Assembly (NCBI GenBank): GCA_030613345.1
Contig: JAUWMD010000147.1
Span: forward strand, 1 to 6,631
Length of the DNA stretch: 6,631 nt
Reading direction: 5' to 3'
Source: Candidatus Krumholzibacteriota bacterium
GTDB taxonomy: Bacteria > Krumholzibacteriota > Krumholzibacteriia > Krumholzibacteriales > Krumholzibacteriaceae
Positions 1 to 5,636 of the stretch are shown here, piece by piece (the first letter of the stretch is position 1; each line of letters opens with the position of its first letter). The notes beneath the pieces are model-generated. The model was not told where the DNA came from, did no database searches, and was given only the letters and a program-made list of their open reading frames with translations. Both the position numbers and the translations under genes were made by a program.

Positions 1-585
1 TGCCAGGTAACGCTTGATCTCATCACTGAATTTCTCGAAATGGGGTGTCGTCCTGTCGGGATCGTCGAGGATCTCCCCGAGTTTCTTCGGAAAACTCGAT
101 GCCTCGAGAAGCATGAAAACGGCCGTTACGATGATGAGGAATCCGTTGGCCAGAACGTCCTTGAGACTGTTCAGCACCGTTGCGGTATACCCCATGACCA
201 TTCCCGCATCGATCCTTCCCAGAAGATCGATGTTGCTCGTATCGACGCCCCGGCCCTCGAGCCATTGATATATCCCGGAAAAGCGCTGTTCGAGGGCCAC
301 CGTGTATCGCGGGGAAGACCTCACGAAATCCCCTATCGAGGCGCCAAGGAATCCGGTGACAAAAGAGCTGGCGGCGATAATGACAAGGAGCACGATAAGT
401 ATCGCCAGCCACGCCGAGAGGCCTTTTCGGACCATCCAGGAGACAGGCGAGGAGCAGATCACTGCAAGAAAGAGTGCGAGCAGGAATGGAACGACGATCG
501 AGCCGGCCGCCTTCATACCCGCCACGATTACGATGAACGCGGCGAATGTGATGAGTATTCTCGACGTCGAGTGGTTTTCAGCCAT
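1..585 (-). CDS. AI-2E family transporter / PerM-like membrane protein (N-terminal 195 residues; 3' end outside window)
   Basis: The reading frame opens with ATG at 585-583 and stays open to base 1, so the C-terminal half is missing (family members are usually about 350 residues). Hydrophobic segments lie near residues 9-25, 29-46, 58-82 and 142-162. The stretch around residues 29-62 (IVVPFLLALFLAVI, then a short polar turn and LSAWLAILIVLL) is the typical opening of the AI-2E transporter family (formerly DUF20). The long polar part at residues 83-140 is the usual extracytoplasmic insert, and FMLLEASSFPKKL at 157-169 also fits the family. Members are inner-membrane proteins linked to autoinducer-2 export, Na+/H+ antiport or general permease roles, so the substrate cannot be read from sequence. 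GGGGAG lies 6-7 bases before the start. The gene is separated from the upstream operon by a strong terminator, so it probably has its own promoter or depends on readthrough. The family call is firm; the function is not. Confidence 0.88.
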   Translation of the reverse strand, partial: MAENHSTSRILITFAAFIVIVAGMKAAGSIVVPFLLALFLAVICSSPVSWMVRKGLSAWLAILIVLLVIIAASSFVTGFLGASIGDFVRSSPRYTVALEQRFSGIYQWLEGRGVDTSNIDLLGRIDAGMVMGYTATVLNSLKDVLANGFLIIVTAVFMLLEASSFPKKLGEILDDPDRTTPHFEKFSDEIKRYLA

Positions 586-592
586 ATATCGC

Positions 593-645
593 TCCCCGGT
601 TACATGATCCGTCCTCTTCGTACGGAATTATCGGACGGCCGGGGA
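593..645 (-). promoter_or_regulatory. Two-tier inverted repeat in the leader of the AI-2E-family gene, overlapping its ribosome binding site
   Basis: On the plus strand, bases 593-599 (tccccgg) are complementary to 639-645 (ccgggga), a perfect 7-bp outer stem. Bases 609-614 (ccgtcc) are complementary to 633-638 (ggacgg), a perfect 6-bp inner stem. The two stems stack directly on the 638/639 side and are separated by a 9-nt bulge (600-608) on the other side. In the minus-strand RNA, the 3' arm of the outer stem contains most of the GGGGAG Shine-Dalgarno (597-592), so folding would hide the ribosome site. A GATAAT hexamer (complement of 627-632) in the inner loop could be a -10 box, but no good -35 box precedes it. 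If that promoter is used, the complete hairpin would not be transcribed. The complementarity is seen directly; regulation is inferred. Confidence 0.5.
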
Positions 646-658
646 AAAATTAACAGGG

Positions 659-694
659 AAAAATAAAAGACGGACCGCCCGATGGCGGCCCGTC
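659..694 (-). terminator. Intrinsic terminator of the four-gene envelope operon
   Basis: Bases 669-679 pair with 684-694 to give an 11-bp, GC-rich stem around a 4-base loop (680-683). In minus-strand RNA, bases 674 and 689 form a G-U wobble; in plus-strand RNA they would be an A-C mismatch. The stem is followed on the minus strand by a T tract (TTTTATTTTT, complement of 668-659). It lies 27 bases after the stop codon of the last beta-barrel gene. Orientation and distance both fit rho-independent termination of the operon coming from higher coordinates, and they insulate the AI-2E-family gene. Confidence 0.9.
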
Positions 695-721
695 ATAAAA
701 TATCAAAAATCCGAAGTCGTA

Positions 722-1360
722 TTATAACCTGATCACGATACCGAAGGCGACGTCGCCCTGCACCACGGCGCTGCCGCCGCTGACACCGACCGAGCATCCG
801 CCTCCCCCGCACCACATGCCTCCGCTGGTATACATGAACGGAAGCAGGAGCCTCGCGTGCAGCCTGAAACCGATCCTCTCGGTGGCCGGTACAAGCATTC
901 CAAGGCCGAGCACCGCAGAGAACTTCCACTGGGAATTGTATATCGACGACTGGGGCGCGAATCTCGTCGCTCCGATCGACATCGTCCCGAACGGCCTCGG
1001 GCCGTCCTTGTGCATCGTGTAGAGCCCTCCGATCTGGTAATACTCGACGGCGATGTCGAAGAGTTCATTTGCAGGCTCCAGCTGACCTGTACCGTACTCC
1101 CTGTACGAGAGATCGGTGACCTGCCTCGTGTAGATAAGCTCGACGTAGGTGTCGGGTCTTACCGGTATATCGATAGCGATGCCCCAGCTGCCAGCGTCAT
1201 TGAGCTTTGCCTCGCCGTCCCATCCCTTGAACGTGCCGCCCCACTGGTATCCGCCGAGAACGGTGACGAGGACTCCGCTCTGGGCCAAAGCGCCGCCGGC
1301 AAGCGACGCCGTCAGGACTACGGCGATGACGGCAATCGTTGTGAATTTCCCTCTCAGCAT
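722..1360 (-). CDS. Small outer-membrane beta-barrel protein with a Cys-Gly4-Cys loop
   Basis: This encodes a 212-residue precursor. A basic start (MLRGK) and a hydrophobic core lead to a signal peptidase I site after residue 26 (ALA|Q). The rest alternates polar and hydrophobic residues with many Gly and aromatics, e.g. VLVTVLGGYQWGG (30-42), YVELIYTRQVTDLSY (72-86), FGTMSIGATRFAP (124-136) and FSAVLGLGMLVP (147-158). This is typical of 8-stranded OMP_b-brl/OmpW-like barrels. Residues 184-189 (CGGGGC) could form a disulfide-closed loop. The protein ends in ...GIVIRL, lacking the classical terminal Phe. It is the last gene of the operon: its start is 18 nt after the upstream stop, GAGGAGG sits about 10 nt before ATG, and a terminator follows. 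Its role (pore, adhesin or structural) is unknown. The barrel class is inferred from pattern, not from a named family match. Confidence 0.8.
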   Translation of the reverse strand: MLRGKFTTIAVIAVVLTASLAGGALAQSGVLVTVLGGYQWGGTFKGWDGEAKLNDAGSWGIAIDIPVRPDTYVELIYTRQVTDLSYREYGTGQLEPANELFDIAVEYYQIGGLYTMHKDGPRPFGTMSIGATRFAPQSSIYNSQWKFSAVLGLGMLVPATERIGFRLHARLLLPFMYTSGGMWCGGGGCSVGVSGGSAVVQGDVAFGIVIRL

Positions 1361-1378
1361 TCCCTATCGTCCTCCTCG

Positions 1379-1975
1379 CTAATTCGTCCAGGCGAATCCC
1401 ACGCTTACGGTCCACCACTGGTATTCGGGGGAATCTCCGCTCTTGAATGCGTAGTTGTATCTCGCGCTGGCGATAAAACTGGTGTAGTAACCGACCGGGA
1501 TCATGATCCCCGCCTCGGGCGTGAGTCCGAAATGCCAGCTGCTCTCCTCGAACGCTACTATGCCTATCTCGAGGCGCTCCTTCATCCAGATCGTCCCGGC
1601 GCCGAGACCGAGGTACGGCATGAAATCGGGATTGTCCAGCGGCGAATTCGGATACCAGAACGCCGTGGCCATGATCGGCGAACCGTAGAGGATCCTGTAC
1701 TGGTTGCCCGTCACATGGCCGTTGGTGATCTCGATCATCTCACCTGTTGCCTTGTAGAAGGTGTTCCAGTGCCATGACAGCCCCAGTGTGATATTGGGGC
1801 TCGTGAGCCATCTTCCCTCGAGCCCGAAGCCCCTCCAGCTCGTCTTGTCGATATAGTCCTTCACTTCCCCGAGGGGGAACGAGACGTCGTAAGTTACGAC
1901 GCCTATCGCGTCATCGGCCTTAACTGCTCCAGAGAAAAGAACCAGGACCAGAAAAACCGCAAGAATCGTTCTCAT
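1379..1975 (-). CDS. Small outer-membrane beta-barrel protein
   Basis: This encodes a 198-residue precursor. Its signal peptide (MRTILAVFLVLVLFSGAVKA) has a likely cleavage after Ala20, leaving a mature start of DDAIGVV. The mature part shows amphipathic strands rich in Gly, Tyr, Trp and Phe, including ITLGLSWHWNTFY (62-74) and PYLGLGAGTIWM (119-130). The C-terminal strand is WWTVSVGFAWTN, a barrel-like end although the last residue is Asn. Length and pattern fit an 8-stranded OMP_b-brl-type barrel. AGGAG lies 6 nt before ATG. The gene starts 37 nt after the DUF4136 lipoprotein gene and ends 18 nt before the next barrel gene, so the three are very likely co-transcribed. The two barrels are similar in size but show no obvious end-to-end sequence similarity by eye. 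The ligand or cargo is unknown. Confidence 0.8.
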   Translation of the reverse strand: MRTILAVFLVLVLFSGAVKADDAIGVVTYDVSFPLGEVKDYIDKTSWRGFGLEGRWLTSPNITLGLSWHWNTFYKATGEMIEITNGHVTGNQYRILYGSPIMATAFWYPNSPLDNPDFMPYLGLGAGTIWMKERLEIGIVAFEESSWHFGLTPEAGIMIPVGYYTSFIASARYNYAFKSGDSPEYQWWTVSVGFAWTN

Positions 1976-2012
1976 AATATTCTCCTTTCCCGATATGCAG
2001 TCGTTCCTGCTT

Positions 2013-2687
2013 TCACTGGTCCTTCTTCTTCAGGTACGGCGACTGGTCGAAGGCCTGCCTGATGCCGCCCTCGACCCTGTCATAGTTCGATGACGACGAG
2101 CCGCTGACTACTCCGGTTATACCGCTGGTCCAGATGACCTCGATATCCCCGGTCTCCCCGTCGAGAGTAGCAACATCAGCCATATCTATGATGATCGTCC
2201 CCGTGTCGTACGAGTAGGTATAGCCGGGCATATAGCCGGGATACCAGGGGTAATACGGGTACCACCCACCCCAACCATACCCCGGATACCACGGATAGCC
2301 GGGCACGTACCCGGTCCATGTCGAGACCGTGATCCCGGGCAGCATGAACAGGTCGGGCGGGTTATTCTCTGGATCGCTTTCGAGCGTGTACCCCATCCGG
2401 ATCATCTGCGCCGTGATCTCGTCGATGATTATCGGGTCGATAGCCTTCGATATCCCGTCGTCGGACCCGCTCGGGTTGCCGAGATGGGCGACCGTATCGG
2501 CGACGGCGAATGTCGTGTATGTCTGGTAATCCGCCTCGGGGTCATAGTGCGTCACAACAACGTCGTAGTCGGAAATGCTGTTGAATCCGGAATCGGGCGC
2601 GCATCCGCCCATGACGATCAGCATGATTCCGAACGCCGCCGCGAGGACATGCCCCGCGCCCACTCCGCGTTTCATCTTCACTGTCAT
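2013..2687 (-). CDS. DUF4136 domain lipoprotein with an aromatic Tyr/Pro/Gly insert
   Basis: This encodes a 224-residue precursor. Residues 1-28 form a lipoprotein signal ending MGG|C29; the Met at -3 is unusual but tolerated. Ala follows the Cys, so there is no Asp retention signal and outer-membrane sorting is likely. DUF4136 features follow in order: DYDVVVTHYDPEADYQTYTTFAV (40-62, cited as the family's D-P-D-x-x-x-Y-x-T-F start), a helix with IDEITAQMIRMGY (88-100), PPDLFML (110-116), then GTIIIDMADV (163-172) and IEVIWTSGITGVV (182-194). A run rich in Tyr, Pro, Gly and Trp sits at 127-160, with PWYPGY at 132-137 and again at 147-152. GGGAGG is 8 nt before the chosen ATG; a second ATG at codon 5 would also work. 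The gene lies between the Spy-like gene (54 nt) and a barrel gene (37 nt). DUF4136 has no established biochemical role. Confidence 0.86.
   Translation of the reverse strand: MTVKMKRGVGAGHVLAAAFGIMLIVMGGCAPDSGFNSISDYDVVVTHYDPEADYQTYTTFAVADTVAHLGNPSGSDDGISKAIDPIIIDEITAQMIRMGYTLESDPENNPPDLFMLPGITVSTWTGYVPGYPWYPGYGWGGWYPYYPWYPGYMPGYTYSYDTGTIIIDMADVATLDGETGDIEVIWTSGITGVVSGSSSSNYDRVEGGIRQAFDQSPYLKKKDQ
2208..2309 (-). repeat. Region encoding the Tyr/Trp/Pro/Gly-rich segment of the DUF4136 lipoprotein
   Basis: This codes for residues 127-160 of the lipoprotein. About a third of these residues are Tyr, and nearly all the others are Pro, Gly or Trp. The hexapeptide PWYPGY occurs twice (132-137 and 147-152), separated by nine residues. 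The last ten residues (151-160) match residues 483-492 of the large protein encoded at 3312-5624. Confidence 0.7.
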
Positions 2688-2741
2688 CTCCAGGACCTCC
2701 CTTCCTGCTTTCCTCCCAGAATGCCTGAATTTTTAATAATA

Positions 2742-3203
2742 CTACTTGATGAACGGCAGCCCTGCCGAGATCTGGATGTCGATCATCATGTTGATCTCGT
2801 GGTTGATCTGGTAGAACTTCGCCGCCGTGATCGGATCGAGGGCAGCCGAGAATTTCTTGTAGTACTTCTTCTCGAGGGCAAGCCTCTTCTCGCGAAGGGT
2901 GAATGCCTTCTTCATGATATCTATCGCCACCTTGTCGGTCATCTCATCGTAGTTTTCCGCGTATTCCTTGATCAGTGCGAGCCGCTGATCGGTCAGTTTG
3001 CCGCCTTCGTTCTCCATATCCCTGTAGACAGGCCAGAAGGCCTCGGCCTGCTCATCGGTGAACATCATCATCTCGGTGATGAGCGCAACCTTCTCTGCCC
3101 TGACATCCGAGTGAAGCACCTCGATAAGCGCCTCCTGCGCGAACGCGGCGGCGGGAACGGTCATGAGAACGGCGAGTGCGATAGCGAGACAGGTCTTCCT
3201 CAT
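2742..3203 (-). CDS. Spy/CpxP-like (LTxxQ-type) helical periplasmic protein
   Basis: This encodes a 153-residue precursor. The signal peptide MRKTCLAIALAVLMTVPAAAFA is cleaved after residue 22. The mature chain is almost entirely charged, amphipathic helix. An LTxxQ-like motif appears as FTDEQ (48-52), followed by AEAFWPVY. A degenerate second copy, LDPITAAKFYQI, lies at 122-133. This paired-motif layout and the length are those of Spy/CpxP relatives. The E. coli members are periplasmic, ATP-independent chaperones or stress-sensor inhibitors and bind unfolded or outer-membrane proteins. Helices 65-120 are rich in Lys and Glu and could form the cradle. GGAGG lies 8 nt before ATG. It is the first gene of the operon, directly after a promoter candidate, and the genes after it encode a lipoprotein and two barrels that could be clients. 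The family link rests on motif layout, so metal-responsive or other roles remain possible. Confidence 0.75.
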   Translation of the reverse strand: MRKTCLAIALAVLMTVPAAAFAQEALIEVLHSDVRAEKVALITEMMMFTDEQAEAFWPVYRDMENEGGKLTDQRLALIKEYAENYDEMTDKVAIDIMKKAFTLREKRLALEKKYYKKFSAALDPITAAKFYQINHEINMMIDIQISAGLPFIK

Positions 3204-3215
3204 GGGAATTACCTC

Positions 3216-3242
3216 CAGTTTAAAAGGAACGGTTACAAACTG
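3216..3242 (-). promoter_or_regulatory. Inverted repeat next to the ribosome binding site of the Spy-like gene
   Basis: Bases 3216-3221 (cagttt) are complementary to 3237-3242 (aaactg), a 6-bp perfect stem with a 15-base loop. In the minus-strand transcript the 3' arm runs directly into the GGAGG Shine-Dalgarno (3216-3212), sharing one base with it. The stem is AU-rich and therefore weak, so it could be chance. A regulatory role is inference only. Confidence 0.25.
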
Positions 3243-3258
3243 ACTGATTGACTAGGTC

Positions 3259-3288
3259 TATATACACTATAGTCGCTTACAAAGTCAA
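3259..3288 (-). promoter_or_regulatory. Candidate sigma70-type promoter of the four-gene envelope operon
   Basis: On the minus strand, TTGACT (complement of 3288-3283) is followed after 18 bases by TATATA (3264-3259). The -35 box matches TTGACA at five of six positions and the -10 box matches TATAAT at four of six. The expected start would be near 3252, giving a leader of about 50 nt before the ATG at 3203. The pentamer AGTCA occurs twice just downstream (complements of 3249-3253 and 3241-3245), 8 bases apart. Its reverse, TGACT, forms part of the -35 box. No convincing terminator for the upstream large gene is present in 3204-3311, so readthrough from it is also possible. Confidence 0.5.
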
Positions 3289-3311
3289 ACCGGAATAGGC
3301 CTGCCGGAGAC

Positions 3312-5624
3312 TTATCTTCTCCTCCCCCCACCCCCCGAGCTGCGCCTGCTGCTGCTCGACCTCGTGTTTCGCTGGCCGCTGCTCGTGGATCTCGTACTTC
3401 TCTGACTGCTGCTCTTCTGGCGCGTGTTCCTCTGGCCGGTCGTCGTCTGGCGCGTGTCCCTCTGGCCGGAGCTTTTCTGGCCCGTGTCCCTCTGTCCGGT
3501 CGTAGTCTGGCGCGTGTCGCGCTGACTGGTCGATTTATCTCTCTGGTACTGATTGCTGCTGGCGCCTTTGTCCCTCGCCGCCTTCTGATTATTCAGATCG
3601 CTTTTCGAGGCGTTGCTTGGCTGCTGGGCGGACTTGTCCCTGGAGCCTCCCTGCTTTTCCCAGTTACCCTGGTTGTTCTGGTAAACATTCCCCTTCTTGT
3701 CGGCATAGGTGTTGCTCCTGTTGCCTGCCTGCTGCCTGTCCCTCGTCGAGGGAGTGCCGGCCGGTCTCTTGTCGGCGGTACGGACGTCCCCTGTTCTTTT
3801 CACTCCGTTGGACCTGTTCTTGTACATATTGTTTGATCCGCCACTACGCTGCCCCGCCGCGTAGCCGGCGCGGTAGCCATGTCTCGCCCCGTGGCGGTAT
3901 CCATGCCTGTAGCCTCGATTGTAGCCATGCCTGTAGCCTCTCGGGCCCCAGTACCTGTAGGGAGATCCCCATCCGATCCTGAACCACCCGTACGGGCCGC
4001 CGAACCTGATACCGACGGAGAAACCCCAGCCGGTATACGGATTCCAGTGGACACCGTATCCCCATGTGACGGGACGCGGATAGTAATAGGCGCCGTACCA
4101 TGGCCTGTAGTACCAGCCCGTTCCATAGACTACGGTGCCGCCGTATACATACGAGCAGGTGTAGCCCGGTGTATATCCGGTATAGACGACCTCGGGCGAG
4201 TAATCATAGACGTAGACATAGATCACGTTATATATGGGGCAGCTCGGCGGGATCGTATAGATCGCATCGGGCACCTCTACGCAGACTGCCCAGGGCCCGG
4301 CCGGCGCCGCTGCCTCGAACCAGACCGCCTCATCACAGCAGTAGTAACTGCTGCCGACCCTGATCACGGCGCTCGAAGTGTTGACCGCATAGGTCATTTC
4401 AGTGTCTTCGACCTTCTCGAACTTCGGTTCGCCGTCGTATTCCACCTTTACGGTCGCTTCTTTCCTGTCCACCTCGGCCGTCTGCGGCACGTACATGTCG
4501 AGAACGGCGTCTCGCGCCTGATCTGTGCCGGCGACGCTGGCAAGGACGTGACCGTTCCGGGAATCAGGGGGTATCTTCGCGAAATCCCCGGGAAGGTCAC
4601 CTGAATCGACATGCTTCCACTCGCCCGTCATCGACGCCGCGATATACCAGCGGCCCGATATCAGTGTGAAGTACTGCTGGCCCTTGAGGTCCATGAAAAC
4701 ATCGGAATCGGTGTTGGTCATGTAGAGCAGCTCGGTGCCCTCGATGGCGGCGAATTCAGGCTCACCTTCGGTAACGATCAGTTCGGCAGCCTCGGTCGAG
4801 ATGATGATCTCGGGCGGCGACTGGTCCGCAAACTCTGATTTGGGATCGGCCGGAGGGTCCTCTCCGGCTTCAGCCGCCGCGGCGGCAGCAGCGGCGGCGT
4901 CTTCCGCCGCGGCCTTCTCCGCCTCTTCGGCCAGTTTCGCCACTTCGTCAGGCACCTTGTCGACCGGGGCATATCCAGAATCGACCTTCTTCGAGGAGTA
5001 CCACCAGGGGCCTCCCCTCATATAGTACGATTTGCTCTTCTTGTCGTAGACTATGAAGAAAGCGGTGTTGACCACGTATTTCAGATCGGTATTCTCGAGA
5101 TCCTGTTCCTTCGGCTCACCATCTATGAGGATGAGAACGGCAGGAGTACTCTTGACATAGATCTTCGGCGGATCGTTCTTCATCCCCTCCACCGCGATAT
5201 TCTGCTTGTCGACATATTCGAGCATGGCGTTCATGTCATCAAGTGTGATGAGGAACTCCCAGTCCTCGATCTCCTTTCGGGCAAGTTCCCCGAACCTGTC
5301 CTGATTCTTTCCCTCCTGAGAAGGAAACCTCGCCCCCATTATCTTCACGTCTGAGAGGACCACCGTTCTCGACTCGCGGTCCGTCAGAGCGTAAGACTCG
5401 AACCATACTGCGCCGAATACGGGTGTCTCCACCGCGGGAACAGAAATCGAGACCGCCGACCTGGCGGTGACCATATCGCCGTTCAGGGACTCGATCTGCG
5501 GCATGTAGATCGTGATGACCGTGTCGCCCGCCTCGATCCTGAATGGCCAGTCGAGCGCGGACGCGGAAGACGATACAAGAAGCGCGGCAAACAGGATTGC
5601 CGCGATAATAATCCTCTGTCTCAT
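3312..5624 (-). CDS. Large exported repeat protein of the type often auto-annotated 'carbohydrate-binding family V/XII' (770 aa)
   Basis: The start chosen is ATG at 5624, because GGGAGG lies 7 nt upstream and MRQRIIIAAILFAALLVSSSASA is a clean signal peptide (cleavage after residue 23). An in-frame ATG at 5648 has no comparable site. Domains: an N-terminal part (24-150) opening ITIYMPQIESLNGD; three tandem beta modules at about 152-235, 271-380 and 381-470; an Ala/Glu linker (228-252); an aromatic Gly/Tyr/Trp segment (470-560); an Arg/His/Gly/Tyr run (562-591); and a low-complexity basic tail (592-770) ending GGGGRRR. The modules share a strand, 'NT' and tryptophan pattern: VVNTAFFIVY, MTNTDSDVFM and AVNTSSAVIRV, each followed by W-Y/F. 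Homologues of this layout occur in Gram-negatives, but from memory none has a proven function. Surface or periplasmic matrix binding is a guess. It lies between rubrerythrin and the Spy-like operon. Confidence 0.85.
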   Translation of the reverse strand: MRQRIIIAAILFAALLVSSSASALDWPFRIEAGDTVITIYMPQIESLNGDMVTARSAVSISVPAVETPVFGAVWFESYALTDRESRTVVLSDVKIMGARFPSQEGKNQDRFGELARKEIEDWEFLITLDDMNAMLEYVDKQNIAVEGMKNDPPKIYVKSTPAVLILIDGEPKEQDLENTDLKYVVNTAFFIVYDKKSKSYYMRGGPWWYSSKKVDSGYAPVDKVPDEVAKLAEEAEKAAAEDAAAAAAAAAEAGEDPPADPKSEFADQSPPEIIISTEAAELIVTEGEPEFAAIEGTELLYMTNTDSDVFMDLKGQQYFTLISGRWYIAASMTGEWKHVDSGDLPGDFAKIPPDSRNGHVLASVAGTDQARDAVLDMYVPQTAEVDRKEATVKVEYDGEPKFEKVEDTEMTYAVNTSSAVIRVGSSYYCCDEAVWFEAAAPAGPWAVCVEVPDAIYTIPPSCPIYNVIYVYVYDYSPEVVYTGYTPGYTCSYVYGGTVVYGTGWYYRPWYGAYYYPRPVTWGYGVHWNPYTGWGFSVGIRFGGPYGWFRIGWGSPYRYWGPRGYRHGYNRGYRHGYRHGARHGYRAGYAAGQRSGGSNNMYKNRSNGVKRTGDVRTADKRPAGTPSTRDRQQAGNRSNTYADKKGNVYQNNQGNWEKQGGSRDKSAQQPSNASKSDLNNQKAARDKGASSNQYQRDKSTSQRDTRQTTTGQRDTGQKSSGQRDTRQTTTGQRNTRQKSSSQRSTRSTSSGQRNTRSSSSRRSSGGGGRRR
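3345..3524 (-). repeat. Six tandem 30-bp in-frame repeats encoding QR-x-TR-type decapeptides
   Basis: Residues 701-760 of the large protein divide into exact ten-residue units, each beginning QR: QRDTRQTTTG, QRDTGQKSSG, QRDTRQTTTG, QRNTRQKSSS, QRSTRSTSSG and QRNTRSSSSR. Units 1 and 3 are identical in protein, and units 2 and 4 share QKSS, so an older 60-bp period is visible. Bases differ mostly at third codon positions and at CGC/AGG arginine choices. The unit is a multiple of three, so changes in copy number would keep the reading frame. Confidence 0.9.
3852..3938 (-). repeat. Imperfect repeats encoding a Gly-Tyr-Arg-His stretch
   Basis: This codes for residues 563-591 of the large protein. 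GYRHGY or close variants (GYNRGY, GARHGY, GYRAGY) recur every four to eight residues, giving five His, seven Tyr and seven Arg in 29 residues. Clustered His suggests metal, haem or anionic-polymer binding, but this is inference from composition alone. Confidence 0.75.
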
Positions 5625-5636
5625 AGTAAAACCTCC

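Noticed and set aside
40..666. Plus-strand open frame of 208 codons
   Set aside because: It is antisense to the AI-2E-family gene and crosses the terminator. Its product is highly charged with no recognisable features.
857..1777. Long plus-strand open frame of 306 codons
   Set aside because: It lies antisense across two well-supported barrel genes with signal peptides and ribosome sites. Its translation is Arg/Asp-rich, without domains or a Shine-Dalgarno, as expected for an antisense shadow in GC-rich DNA.
3204..3311. Terminator for the large protein gene
   Set aside because: Only a 4-bp CCGG/CCGG pairing without a proper T tract is visible, too weak to call.
3345..3524. CRISPR-like array of 30-bp spaced repeats
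   Set aside because: The units are contiguous with no unique spacers and encode in-frame decapeptides at the end of a clear gene, so this is a coding minisatellite.
3879..4604. Plus-strand open frame of 241 codons inside the large protein gene
   Set aside because: It is the complement of the aromatic and third-module coding region. The minus-strand frame has a signal peptide and repeated modules, while this one has a repetitive, implausible composition.
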